From: Nymphaea colorata
Taxonomy: Eukaryota; Streptophyta; Magnoliopsida; Nymphaeales; Nymphaeaceae
Direction of reading: 5' to 3'
DNA length: 64,000 bases
Assembly (NCBI RefSeq): GCF_008831285.2
Contig: NC_045145.1
Span: forward strand, 13,082,802 to 13,146,801
Shown piece after piece: positions 45,588-58,634 of this stretch (the stretch's first letter is position 1; every line of letters starts with the position of its first letter). The position numbers and the translations under genes were made by a program. A model generated the notes under the pieces. That model was not told the origin of the DNA. It saw only the letters and a list, made by a program, of their open reading frames with translations, and did not search any database.

Positions 45588-45713
45588 ATCTCCACTCTTT
45601 TTCCGAGATGCGTTATCATTTTCATTCCGGTTGAAAGGCTTGAAAACTGAAAACTGACTATCAACAAAGACAGCAAGATACTTTAACCTTTTAACTTAGA
45701 AACCAATTTATGC

Positions 45714-46147
45714 TTGCAACTACACACTTGGTCGGCTGGCTCTTCGAGGAACGGGTATTGCGTCTATGACTCCTCTTGCTGCATTCAATTAAATGTGAAC
45801 ATGAGACTTTTCTTTTTCCCATTTTGTCTAGATGAAAATCCTATTTTTATTTTGAGCCATGAAGATCTTTTGACAATGGACGAACGAATTGACAGTCGAA
45901 GCAAGACATGCCATTCCTTGGGATCTTGGAAACGATTGGTGTTTATGACATCTCTTGTGTAACAGAGCATGGTTTTTTGGCTGAAGAACCCAACCCTGTT
46001 TCTGCTTATGCACTCACTAAGGCTCGCTACAGGGCTCTCTGCTATTTTCTGATAGAACTCATCCTTCACGAAGACACTGGAAAGATCACAGCGTTGAGTT
46101 CCTCAATCGGTTCTTGTGCTGCATATCTGCTTTCTTTGCAAATTTGA
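45714..46147 (+). pseudogene. Unidentified protein-coding relic, unit B
   Basis: Counterpart of 25500-25933, with the same two frames and the same shift between SRSK and FLGILETIGVYDISC. The identical lesion in both units shows that it was already broken before the 19-kb duplication. Family not recognised. Confidence 0.4.
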
Positions 46148-46903
46148 TGCATCAGTATAATGGTCAATTTATCAGGTTGGTCAATTTATCAGGTTGTGTG
46201 AACATCTCATTATGAGTGCAAAAGATGCGATGATCCATGTGTGACCTGGGTACCGCTCAAAGTTCTTGATGAAGCAACGTCCCCTCAATCAAGTTAAAAA
46301 TGTCAATTGGATGCAATCAAAATAAATGGTTAACTGATTGACACAACCAATGAATGACCAACTTGATGCATTGGAATGGTCAATTTTAGGAGGTTATGTG
46401 TGAACATCTCATTGTGAGCGCAAGAATGTGAAACCGGGGAACTTCTTAAGGATCTTGATGAAGGAACGTGCCTTCCATCAAGTTTTAAGAGTTTCTATGT
46501 GATCATCAAGTTTTAAGAGTTTCTATGTGATCATCTGATTATGAGTGCAATGTACAACAAAAGGGGAAGCAGTCTTGTGAGATCCGGGAACTACTCAAGA
46601 ATCTTGATGAAGCAACTCCCCCTCATTCAAGTTAAAAATGTAAATTAGATGCAATTGAAATAAATGACTGACTGATGGACACAACCAACCAATGTGTGGT
46701 CAACTTGATGCATCGGTATAATGATCAGTTTTAAGAGGTTATTTTTGAACATCTCATTGTGAGCTGAAAAGATGTCGATGAACCCTATTCAACAAAAGGA
46801 AAAACAGTCCCATGAGACCTAGGACGTGATGAAGCAATGTCCCCTCCATTAAGTTAAAAATGTCGATTAGATGCGACTGATTGATTGACACAACTAGGGG
46901 TGC
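46144..46903 (+). repeat. Degenerate tandem repeat, unit B
   Basis: Counterpart of 25930-26690, with the same unequal units marked by gatgcatcagtataatgg and cttgatgaagcaacgtcccc. One base is missing relative to A near 46427 (caagaatgtg versus caagaattgtg). Confidence 0.75.
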
Positions 46904-47614
46904 ACAACGCCGCCCTGTGTGTGCTCTCCGCCTCTCCGCTTCTCCAGTGACATCCAACTCAAAGGCCGCTCATCCTGCTCCGGCGGTGTCCCCATTTCTC
47001 TGGCGTCAACCTGCTTCTGCGACGTCCTTCTCCTCCTTCGACCGTTGTGGTTGTTCTAGGTGTGGCTCTGCCGTCCATCTCTCCCTCTCTCTCTCTCTGT
47101 CTCTGTTTCCGTCTTGGCTCCCATTCTCGATGTCGATATGGTCATTTCTTGTTTTGATTTGTTTCACACAGCGGGTTTATGCTGATGCTCTGTGTGGTCT
47201 TTAGCATGCTGGCCTCCGTCTTCCATGTGTTCTTCTTGTTGTTCTGACGGTCTCCGTCCTTTTAGCCTAAGTGTTTTTTTTTTCTCTTGGGTCTTCTTCA
47301 TGTTTCGCTCTATGTGATTTTGGTTATTGATAATGACGTGATCCTGTTTTCCCTGTTGTTGGTGATTGATATCGCTGTGCATCTTCTTGGTTTCTGTTGT
47401 TTCTTTTGGTTTCTGATGGTGGTTCTGCCTTTATTCTGTTTTTGCTTTTCCTTGTCCTCTGCTCTGTATTCCTTCCCCTTATTGGTGGTGGTTGTATTTC
47501 TGTGCCATGGATGTTTGCCTCCAAACTATTTCGATGCTGGTCAACTCATTTTATTTGACTTTTTTTTTTGGTTTAATTGATCCATAATACTTTGCGTTAT
47601 GTTTTTTTTTCCAG
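46904..47614 (+). promoter_or_regulatory. CT-rich leader/first-intron-like region, unit B
   Basis: Counterpart of 26690-27401: GC-elevated stretch, CT tract at about 47083-47102, T-rich DNA, then the acceptor of the Ran exon. Confidence 0.35.
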
Positions 47615-47683
47615 GCTTTGCCGAACCAGAGCAAGTTGATTATCCAAACTTCAAACTGGTCATTGTTGGTGATGGCGGAACTG
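47615..47683 (+). pseudogene. Ran GTPase, second-exon fragment, unit B
   Basis: Identical to 27402-27470 as read by eye: ALPNQ codons, a one-base shift, VDYPNFKLVIVGDGGTG and a donor in the P-loop. The shared frameshift predates the 19-kb duplication. Confidence 0.8.
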
Positions 47684-47850
47684 GTGCGTCTTTACTTTAT
47701 CAGACGCTTCCTTGCCATGTCTTTTATAAGAACTGTTTCCTGGAAGTTTAGGGACTAGCGGTTCCTTTGTTCCTTCGCGTCGTTTCTTCTTTAAGCACCT
47801 GTCATGAATAAAGTGATGTAGTTCAGGTGATAACATTTGGATATTGGCAG

Positions 47851-49311
47851 GCGATCAAAGAGGGAATGGATGCTGTAATAGCTGTTGGTGGTGATGGTAC
47901 GCGGACCTTACGGTAGTAGCCTATTTTTTGCTGTATTTTCTTTGATTCACAAACTTGGAACTGCGTCCAGAAACTCTAAATCTGGAAGGTGGTCGTATGA
48001 ATTTTGAAGACTGTGAGGAAGAAATGCAACTGTGGCATCTCTCAACTATTAAATATAGATTCAGTGTAACTTTACCTATAATGGAGGACTACTGATAACG
48101 CTTAATCTGTGCCATGGATTGAGATAAGGCCTTGTGTTCAATTTTGTGGAGGAAAAATTGCTTCAGCATGGAAAATATTCAAAGCATTTTCTTTAGAATT
48201 TATTAATAGCAAGAGGTTTTATCTGTTATTATATTTCAAGTTGGATTAATACTTGGTAGTTCTTTCAGGTTGTGAATGGCTTCTTTTGGGATGGAAAGCC
48301 TGTCCTGGCAAAGGCCAAGGTGATAAATGCAAAACTGCCCTTGGGGTATGCAATACTATGTTCTATTTGTTGCTCATAATCTAAATAAATTTCTGCCTGT
48401 ATTATGCATTCAATATGGGTTATGTGCCTCTGAGTTATGTTTATAGTTCTATAAGGGATAAGGGATAAGAAACATGATCATACTAATGATGGGAACTACT
48501 TTCTTTTCAGTTGATTCCACTGGGAACTGGATCTGATTTTGCAAGAACTTTTGGTTGGTCAGTTTGCCATTTTCTGATATAGTTAGAACTTATATGTTAG
48601 GTTATATGCGCTCATAATGTCTGTTTAATTTTGTCAGGAAGAACGACCCTAATCAAGCTATTGATTGCATTGCTGCTTTAGGCTTAAAGCAAACCTCAAA
48701 CCTCCAATTTACTTGCCATTTATATTATGCTTGAGTTGCATTTGATTTCTTAAGTTCTTAACAATCAGTTTTGCTGTCTAGTTCTTTGTGATTTTAATGC
48801 AATGAACTGAACATTGAAATGCTTGCAGGACTGAAGAAATACACAGATGTTGGTGTGACTAGTCAACTAGGTTCCAAACATCATTACTTCTTGAATGTTG
48901 CAGATGTTCACTTGTACGTTTCATTGATTGAGTTTGCTGGAACTTGCACAATTTCTAATGATGGCTTCATGATTTTTTTTGCGAAAGCACACAGAAGTGC
49001 AAAGGCCGGCTATTATGCTTCCATGTAAAAAAAATTTGGCAATCTATGTTATGTTTTTGTTGCTATGAGAGGTTTCATTGGGCACAAAAACCGTGATCTG
49101 AGGATAAGGGTTGGTAACATGTCTGATAATACTCACGTAGTCTGTAGTCTCAGTTAACGTTGTATAATTGTATTTTTGTGCACTGTAGATTGATGCTGGT
49201 GAATGGGAATTAGTTCCTAAAGTAACAGCCCTATGCATAGGGAATCCAAAATCCTTTGGTGGCAGTATGAAAATAACCCCACATGCGGAACCTCACAGTG
49301 GAAACCTTAGG
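47851..49311 (+). pseudogene. LCBK2-like lipid kinase pseudogene, seven exons, unit B
   Basis: Exons correspond one to one to those of unit A: 47851-47913, 48269-48345, one ending in GTGSDFARTFG near 48557, one starting at 48638, 48829-48913, 48995-49109 and 49189-49311. The TAA replacing the expected Tyr codon in exon 6 (49026-49028) is shared with unit A. In exon 4 this copy reads gctgctttaggctt, in frame with AIDCIAALGLK, whereas unit A has an extra T. Thus B is the less damaged copy, though still missing the N-terminal part and the C-terminal roughly 100 residues, so no active kinase is expected. The Ran fragment again lies just upstream. Confidence 0.85.
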
Positions 49312-49329
49312 TTTTAGAATTTTCTTTAT

Positions 49330-49589
49330 TTTCATCCGTTGAAAGAGGGAGGCATCTTACACCTGAGGGATGTTAAGGATTACAGTCGCTGCTTATAATA
49401 GAAACTCCCTATCGGGGCATGGATAGGTTTGAAGGATTGGTTGATGAATGTTTTGTTAATTGTAGAGAATTTGTTAATTGTAGAGAAGCCAAAGGAGGAT
49501 GTTCACACTATGGGGTTTTGCTTATAGAAACTCCTTATGGGGCATGGATAAGTTTGAAGGATTGGTTGATGTATATGCTATATTTTGCC
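49330..49589 (+). repeat. Repeat with ctccctatcgggcatggatagg, unit B copy
   Basis: Counterpart of 29130-29365. Related tandem copies are at 59005-59285 in the same unit. Confidence 0.7.
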
Positions 49590-50075
49590 TCAAATAACTG
49601 GAAATTTTAATGCGTGGAATATTTTGCCTCAAATAACTGGAAATTTTAATGCGTGGAAAAAAGTTCTCTTTCTTGGAAGCGTTTTATTTTAATCAGAATC
49701 TTTTCATAGATTTTATTACAAAAACTGATTTTATTTAATTTATAAACCAAAAGGTGAGCCAAAAGAATTTTCCTTAAAAATATATTTCTTTAAGAAAATT
49801 GAGCTCAGTTGTATAATCACATTTTGTTAGGTATTTAACTTGAAAATTTTGGATCAAAGGAAATTACGGGTGACAATGAAGGGTTTAAACCCCAACGCTG
49901 ATGAAGGCAATTTGAACTCCAGGCATCTTTTTTGAGATTCGGCTGTTGTTTTGATTGCCACCAGTCCTCCCCCAACAAAGGTTCCTACTCATTGTTGGCA
50001 GCTCATGGCAAACCGTGTCTCATATCTTTTCGCGGTTGGGTACTCTTGATTTAACAGAAAATAATCTCATAAAAG
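49590..50075 (+). repeat. 0.46-kb dispersed segment with SAVVLIA relic, unit B
   Basis: Counterpart of 29373-29832. In this copy a 42-bp piece containing atattttgcctcaaataact is tandemly duplicated (about 49578-49658), a change absent from unit A and from the third copy at 61567. Confidence 0.7.
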
Positions 50076-50350
50076 TGATTACAGGCACCGCCGTAAGGCG
50101 ATGCCGGTGATGGACGCCATCGGAATTGGTCTTTTGCGGTGATTGAATTCACCTCTGCATGGGATCTCGACCGGTGATTTGTGCCGCCGCTATTTCGAGC
50201 AAGTTATAGCGGTGATGGGATTCACTGCTGTAGATCTATAGCGGTGATGGTTTGCGTCGAAACTGTACCGGTGACGTCTCTCACCGTTGTAAATCTATAG
50301 TGGTGATCGACTTGAAAATGGTCATTTGTGATTAAAACGGATATGCAAGG
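50076..50350 (+). repeat. GC-rich block of GGTGATGG/CACCG words, unit B
   Basis: Counterpart of 29833-30080, with the same motif series plus about 24 extra bases before gtcagaaatgg. Confidence 0.45.
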
Positions 50351-51886
50351 TCAGAAATGGTAAATCTGATTCATTCTAATCCATTGAATGCGATGGAATT
50401 GAACCAACTTCACTCAATCTCTCTCTAGAGATCAATTTTCTGTTATTCTCTTCTCTTCTCTAAAAGGTCTTCCTAATTTTGCTTATAGTCTCATATCCCC
50501 CTATGAATGAATCCAATCATATAAACGACATTAAACTTTATTGTGACACAACTTTGATGAGGTATGAGATGCGTTTCATCACATTCATTGATTTTACAAG
50601 CGCGAAATTTCAAACAAAACGAATAAACATCAATAAACTTGGACACACACAAAGGCTCTTGCATTTCTAGCAAAAGCGCATCTATCAAATTGACAAGACA
50701 ATGCACGTTTGAAATTTTGATTAGGCAACCCCCTGAGAAGGCTCGGTAGGGCAAAGAATGAGAAGAAAATCAAAGGGAGGAAAGGCAAAAACAAAAGTTT
50801 ATCTTCATATTGGACAGCAAGGCAAGCCCAACGATGACATCAAAAATTGCATGTCATAGAATAAATGAAAACAAAGAGACATATAGGGCAGTACCTTATT
50901 TACATAATCAGGTAGAAGTCCAGCTCATAATTGTATAAAATTGGCCATGAAAGTAGAACTAGTAGAGAATTTTGGAAAAATGCAAGCAAGTTATTGAACA
51001 GCCAAAGAAGCTAGTAGAGAAGTTTGCATTATTGTGTCTTTGGCTGTTCAACAGCTTGTTTGCATTTCCTTAGTTTCATTTAAAAGTACATGTGACAAAA
51101 CATCACAGATAAGAACAACCAACGGAAACAGAAAAACTTAGCCATGTAGCAACTGTAAAATTATTTATTGTAAAGCCAATTATAGTGTGCAATTTTATAA
51201 CTTTCTAAAAATAAAAAAGGAATGACAAGCGAATGGAGGCACCATCAAGATGCATACCTCAGCAGCACTGATTTTTGTCAAGCCCAAAAAACATAGCCTT
51301 CTAGATCAACTTCAACATTTAAGTTCATAATAGCGGTACAAACCTAGGAGAATGTGTCAATCACAAAGTCTGTTATCAAATTGTTGAGTACACATCCCAC
51401 ACACCCATACCTCCAAACAACTTGTGACAGATCACATGATATATATATATATATATGTTAGATTAATCTAAAAAAATATTTCCATATTCCAATGCTAAAC
51501 ATGACAAGAGCAGGACAGGAAAATATAAACTTAACCCATTGAATGTAATGTGAAAATCATAACTCACCTTAAAAACAAGTTTCTTTCGCCGCTGTTTTAT
51601 GCCATTTCTTACTTTTAAAAAGACCTTTTAATTGTTTTTAAAATTGAACAGTTATTTACTATTTTGATGGGGAGCCCATAACGACCGAATAAAATTCAAA
51701 TTGAAATAAAAAACAAAAAATCCCTGCCCATTATACGTGAGATAAACAAAACGCTCGTTCGGGCAAATCGAATTTTTCTTTCCTGCCCATTAAACCTGAG
51801 TTGAAGAATATGTCCGTTGCACGATTTTCCCGTAATCATATTTCCAGAAATTTCGGATCAGCTTTCCTATTCGATGAAAATGCCCG
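50351..51886. other. Non-coding DNA in unit B, single copy of the 163-bp segment
   Basis: Counterpart of 30081-32100 but with one copy (51167-51329) of the segment that is tandemly duplicated in unit A. (AT)n at about 51439-51456 is shorter than in A. Confidence 0.6.
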
Positions 51887-52250
51887 TTAGGGCTGGCATG
51901 GTGAGCATCGGCTTCTGCCGCAGCCGCCGTCCTCCTCCTTGCAGCTTCCTTCATCGCAGCTCCCTCCTCTAGCCCTGCAGCTTCGTGGGTGAGCGGAACG
52001 GCGTTGGCGGTAAACAGTTTTCGTCTGGCGACATCTGGTCCGTGTGCCGGCTGCCGTGAAGGTCTTCAAAGCTCGTCCGGAAGCCTGCTTCAAAAGGGAC
52101 TGGTTAAGAAGCACTGGAGTTCTCCGTATTCTGCGAAGCTTTTGTTCCTCCCATCGTCTTCTCAACCAACCGAAAGCTTTGAGATTTTCACCAACTGCAG
52201 GTTCCTCTCCCCCCCCTCTCTCTCTCTCTCTCCTGCGATGAATTAGATTG
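51887..52250 (+). other. GC-rich candidate first exon, unit B
   Basis: Same as 32100-32480, including the Arg/Ser-rich presequence-like frame (52044-52241), C-tract and (CT)n. Confidence 0.3.
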
Positions 52251-53486
52251 ATTGTCTTCTGTCTCGCTATTTCCTTGTCCTGTTTCTCCTTTCTTACCTT
52301 GTTCTGGTTGGATAGATTTGAGCGACCTTTTCCTCGCTCTCATCTTGGAAGTTGAGGGTCTTCTTTTCCTGCCTCTAGTTGCTGATCATTTTAATCCATG
52401 GGCATCCGGTTTTTTTTTTTTTTGTTTCGCGAGGTTGAGATTCCCTGATTTCCTTTGTTCTTTTTTTTTTGTTTTTTTTGTTTTGCACGGTCGTGTTTTT
52501 TAAGGGCTTTTATTTTTTTCTGACCCGAGAATGTTGTTTTTCCTTTTCTGGCGACCGTTACGGGCTTACACTTTGTTCCAGGAATGGAACCCCACAAGGT
52601 TTTGTTTTAATAGAATTTGGCAGAAGAACATGGTTTGGCAGTGTCTCAGACATGAGGGGATAAGCCGTGTTTTTCCATGCTTCAAGCACTGTTACAAGGA
52701 CGATTCCTAAATCGCAAACGCAGGCTGTTTTATGGTGAAATTGAGTAATTTTATGAGAAATTTTCACATTGAAGGTGTGGTTAGGAGCTTGGCAGCACAC
52801 TTGATACGTTTTCTTGTTTCAAGTTCTGTTTTGCGTTCTCACGGTCTTCAAACTGTGATACTGCAGTGTAGCTGGAAGTTTGTCTCTGTATTAGAAGTGG
52901 TGTTGCATTGTTTTATGTGATATAAATGAGGGGGTCTGACTGACAGGATTTGTTTACATGCTCATCTTCTGAAACATCACCTCGACAGTAGTTTCGGTTA
53001 CATTCTTCACTTCAGTATGGTCTGAGTCGTAACTGCTGTTTTCTAATACCTTCCTGTTAGTGTATTTCTGCTACTGAGAAGACCACTTCAATACTCGACA
53101 AGGATAAGCTTGCAGACTGCTCTTATGCTAGATCTTTCATATGTGTGTATATGTAGATCTTGTGTTTTCCATTGTAAGGAAGCTTTTTCCACAACTTTTG
53201 TTGTGATCCAATTATATTTTTCATTCTTTATTTTCTTGGTGACTTGGCATTAGTGCCTTTCATTGAGTTTCAATTTAGGTTTACATGTCACTATTGTGAC
53301 TCACATTTTTGTGGTATTAGAGCTCTGGCTTGGGCTTTGATTTGCTGATTGTGGATACAACTTTTTAGTTGGTTCATAAATGTGGTGTTCACCAACTATT
53401 GGTGAAATTATTGAAGTTACAAGTTGTCGGTGGGCCAAACTTTTGTGCAATCCAAACCTAGTCGTTTGTTTAGGGAGAGAATGTGC
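52251..53486. other. T-rich non-coding DNA, unit B
   Basis: Counterpart of 32481-33719. No gene recognised. Confidence 0.4.
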
Positions 53487-54832
53487 TTTACCCAATTGTT
53501 TGAAACTTCCAATTAGTTGAGGACCTGACACTTATGAGAACTTTTCACCCTTAAACCAACATTTTGTGTAGAATGCCCTACTTTTATAGGAGAGCTGAAG
53601 TAGTTCATTCTTCTTCCCAACAAATCCATCTGGTTTCATAGACACTCCTCTCGTAGTGGCAGACGAGAGTTTTCTACTTCTAGGTGATATACCATTTGAT
53701 GTCAAGAAGTTTTTTGAAAGTGAAAATTTTTAATTTTACCTAAAAACATTTTAAAAGTGTTTTCTCACCTAATGGTATACCTTCATCTTATTCTTAATAC
53801 CTCATCGAGTAGAAGGAAAAAATTTCAAGTTTTTGATGCCAATCATTAGAAGAGGAAATCTTCAAAGATCCTGGATATGAGCAGTGAAGAAAAATTCAAT
53901 GAAACTGAGAAAGTCAAGACTATGAAAGGCTATTGACTTAAGTGATCAAGCGTCTGCAAGGATTTATCAGGAAAATATCTTAGGAGAGAAGCCATAATGC
54001 CTTTTAAAATATTGGCAGGTAGCAAAATGAGAGTTGAGAGATGGGCTCGGGGCTTGTGTGGTCGTTCCTCTGGGTCAGTAATCGAGAGTACCGGGTAGGC
54101 ATAAAGGTGATTTATGTCTATACCGCGAAGATGAAGACTTATGAACTTTTGACATGTTGAAAACCCGCAAGGTGAAACGGGTTGGATACATGAAAAAACT
54201 ACACATAACCACTAAAGTGGTGGAGCTCCGTAGTAGCCTTTGGGGTGGTGAGGGATTCCCTCAAAGGTGAAGGTCGGCCTAAAGAAAAAAATCAAAAGCA
54301 AAAAAAAAACAAAAGAAAAGAAAGGGCAAAAAGCCTATTGCAAAAAAAAAAAAAAAGAAAAACAAAAAAGGTGGCTGCCAAGATATGAATGGCATGAAGG
54401 CTGAACTCCTAGGAATTGAATGTGACAGTCTTTTGTGGATGCACGAGTCTTGAGTCAATAGCCATTCCTCTTTTTGACTTTCTAAGATGTTGAGGATGAT
54501 TCTTTTATGTTCATATTTTGAAAATTTAAAGATTTTCCTTTCTAGAGATTCAACAACATTGATGCGAAATGAATCATACTGCTTGTACAATATTGAGGGT
54601 AAATGAAGGACATATCATTTGCACAACGAGCACTCAAGCTTATGATTTAAATCGATGATTAATGAGTTGTTTCAAAATAAAAACTTGACATCTTTTGTTA
54701 TGTTTCTTAGCTTCTTGGACCTGTAAGGAACTCCCAACTCCTCTTTGTTCTTGAAAGATGTCGTTTTCTGATTACCAAAACGGCTACCCCGCAAACCTAT
54801 TCCATTCATATCGAGTGTAATGAATTTCCTAT
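53487..54832 (+). repeat. Dispersed 1.35-kb repeat, unit B copy
   Basis: Counterpart of 33720-35065. The A-rich tract differs slightly in length between the two, as expected for slippage. Confidence 0.8.
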
Positions 54833-57800
54833 CGTGTGTTTGCAGTGTTAGCTGGGCAATGACTTGCATAAAGATGGTTAAACAGTTGTTTGTTTGTGTT
54901 TTTTGTATATTGGGTTGTCATAATTTGGTAGGAAACCAACTCTATGCATGTACATTTGAGAGCTTGAAAACCACACCCAAAACACCAGAAATCTCCTCAG
55001 GGATAGTGTTGTTGTTGTAAACTTCTATTTCCAAAATTGTGGATGTTTAGGTGACTTCAACCTTTGACAATTGATTTGTTTTGCTTCCCAAGACCGGTTA
55101 TCCCTTGGTTTAGCTCATTTGATTGCAGGGAATCTGATTTGACCCAGTGGTTGCAAATTTATATTGAAATGAAGAATTTTTGCTATAAATTCATGAGAAA
55201 ATTACATATATGTGCAGAAATTAGATTGCTTGCAGCAACCTGACAAGTTTCTAGTAGTCAATTAGTCTGTCTTTTACCTGAATTTGTGATCTCAGTTCTG
55301 CTAGTGTATGCATGAGACAACTTAAGTCAGAGTCATGTACACTTAAAGCAGTCTTTCAAATTTGTTGATATTCAGTTGCCGTTTACCATAGTCCAATTAG
55401 TTTAGAGAGTACAGACTCTATAATTAAAGCGTTTATCAGTTTATCTTAGAGCTCTTACATTTTTTTCCAAGTCTTATTCATTTGTTTCCAAGTTGGTGAT
55501 CAAAAGAAACTTTTGAAGAAATTAAAGGGCGGATGCATCCAGAGAATCTTGCATTTTTAGTCTATCTTCGTACATGTTTGGCATCTAGAGAATTGTGCAT
55601 TTTTGAGTCCGTTTTAGTATCTGTTTGTTCCCCATATTTGATACGGACTTGCCACTTATTGGAAAATTTAAAATTTGGTGTATGGTTTTCTCTGGTTTTT
55701 ATGAAGAATATCATTTTAAAGAGATTTAACATAAAAACCACACCAAATTTTTGTGGACATTGCCAGGGCATGGAGAAAGTATACTAAAATTACTTTTGTT
55801 GCCTCTTAGGTAGAATCTGCAACATTGTTTAGTATTCAAGCGGAATCCTTCTCATTAACCTTGTAGCCATTAGTGGAAATCTTTGTACACTTTGTACTAT
55901 TGCCTGCTTTGTTGATTTGGTTTTTCCTTTTTCTTTTGTTTTTGTGTGCGTGTGGGTGAGAGAGATTTTATATCTGGTAGTTAATAAGCATAGAGTTCAA
56001 CTTAGTTAGTGAATGTAGGATTATTTCTTCATTTTCTTGGTGTGTTTTTATTCCAACTTTTTTGGCTTGAGTTGTTGAATTATTGAGCTTAAAGTGCAAG
56101 GAGGAGAGATTAGACAAGTAGGGATAGAGTAGAAGTCTACTTGTGTTTGATGGTTTAATTGAGTGTTTATTTCTTGATTTTATTGCGGCTCAACAGTGAT
56201 GGTTTGTGGAAGAACAAGATCTTGCGAAGCTGGGATCCTAAAGTTACTTGCTTGAAAAAGAAAACTGAACTTTTTTCATACCTTACTGTAAATGAGAAAA
56301 AGAAGGGTAGCACTGTTTGTGAATAATGTGTTATTTACTGAACTTGCGTAGATAGTGAATAATGGGCGGTTCTTTTTTCCTTAGAATTAGTATGATCGCT
56401 CTGCAGTTACAGTGGGTCTATATGTTGATGAGGCGTCAAGAATAATTTCAAGCCAGCTTCAGTGTATAGTAGTAAACTTTGCGCCCTAACTGAATTTGAC
56501 ATGTTTACCCTAAGCCAAGGCCACCTTGGTTGAACAGGTATTTGGCAGTTAGGTGGTATTGCAGACTTGAAAGCTAGAGATTAAATTGTGACGCCGAGCT
56601 TGCAAGGTTAGGCATTTTCAAGTGGATTGTCACTGGCCTTTTATCATTTTCCAGATATCCTTTCCTTGTTCTGCATGGGTTCTTGCAGTTGCACAGGCCA
56701 TTAAATTTTGGGAGTTGAGGTTAGGATCTAGACAACAAGGCACAAGAAAATCCTTGAGCATTAGGGATACCTTGCAATTCTACATGCTTTTCTGAAAAGC
56801 ATTACTCAGTAACCCTATTATAGTTGGACCGCTCTTCCTCAGGTTAATAGATTTGGGTTTTTGGTTAATCCACAATGCATATGTCACACTTTCCTTTCAC
56901 CAATGATATTTGCTCAATTGTTCCTTGAAGACGACTGGGCTTTCAAACTTCAAATATAAGCTAAGCTGTTCTTATATGGTGCAGGTTGCTTATCCTCTTC
57001 CACAACGTGTTTGGTCTGCTGCTTTGGCGGATCTGAAACACACTCCCCCCTCAAATAGCTTCAGTTTCACTGCTAATAGCCTAATAGACTTTAATGATTT
57101 CATGATTTCACAGAGTAGAATACTAATAATGCTGACCCACAGGTGATCCTAATGCAGCCCAGCAAATTACCTTTATATCGTCACTTAGAATGTGATGTAA
57201 AGGTTCGGTCAAAGACTAAATAATTGGATCTCCAATGAGTAAAAAGATAAAAGACAAGAAAGAGAGCAGTAGTAGGGGCATGGTGGTCAACATGGGCAAA
57301 ATGTGATGGCTGATAAACTTGCAGTAAATAGTTTGGCAGAAGGCTTGTGCCTGGGAAGGCGAGTAAGCTGTTTCTCGTGGCAAGGGAGACTCACTGGTCA
57401 TTGGGATGCACATTGCCTAGTTGACGCAATCCATTGATAGTTGAAACCCGTGAAGAAGTCCATGGACCAGGTGACAGATTGTAGGGCGGCCTGTGAATGG
57501 AAGGTGAGTGGTTTATTATATCAGGATCAGTAGCATGGATTTATTTTGAAATAATAGATTTGATGTTCACTTGCACCTCCAGCATGACTTTTTTATTTTT
57601 TGCTGTATTATAGCAGACTGCCTAGTAAAGAATTCTTGTGACACAGGACTATGGACATGCCTTAGAATGCCCAATTTAACCAATAGGCACACATACATTA
57701 TGAATCCCCAAATTATGCTGGAGGTTTTATTGCTTGAACTGTTTTACCATTCTAAAAAGGACCAATGCATTCCTGCTTGATGTTGTTGGCCAAAAGGACC

Positions 57801-58634
57801 AATGCATTCCTGCTTGATGTTGTTGGCCGAGGTACGCTTTGTTCATGGGTTCAGGAGATCAATTCATGCTCTTAAGAATGCTAGCAGAATTAGTCCTTTG
57901 GTGGACAAGGGGCCTCAGAAGTGTCTTGCAAAACAGTCATTTTGAATACAACATGCATGTGTGGTATTGTCCTTTTTTTTTTTGGTTTATTCTGTAGAAA
58001 AAGAACTAGGAACTGGAAGTCTGGAACTATATTGGTGCACTAGATGAATGGCTGAAGGTGCTTTCTCTCTCTCTCTCTCTCTTTTATGATACTCATTCGT
58101 GGGTTTAGGATGTGGGCAATTGTAGAGCCATGTTAAATTTTCAATCAACGTACATCGCCCTCCTCCTCATCCTAATTCTTCGGGCACTTTAGTCACAGCA
58201 ACAAGTTCAACAGTCTCCCAGGGGGATATAGAGAAAACATACCCCTACCCCTAGGTGAAGACGCCTAAGGAGGTATTTCACTTAGCTGGATCTCTGGAGA
58301 TGAGCCTAACTGCCAGGGAATTTTAGTTTGCCAAAGGGTTTCCCTTTCTGTAGTGCATTTGGAAGAACCAAAAATTAGATGGTTTAAGTAGTTTGTCTCT
58401 TGACCAAGGTGACAGCAGTCTAGATTTGGCCCTTCAACTTAGATTATAATATTGAACAACCACAATTGTAGGGGGCGTACCTGATGAAATTCACATTGAT
58501 GAAATTCACATTGAAGTACAGGCAGCTAAGCCATTGTTGTTGGCCTTTTCAACGGGAGAGAGTTAGGAGTCCTTTTAGGAAATTCTTTGATGTTGCTTAT
58601 GACAAAATACAGAAGTTGGTTTAACTGTCAAAGT
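54833..58634. other. Gene-free stretch of unit B
   Basis: Counterpart of 35066-38834 with a few substitutions and short insertions (for example about 57253-57280). No gene recognised. Confidence 0.5.
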
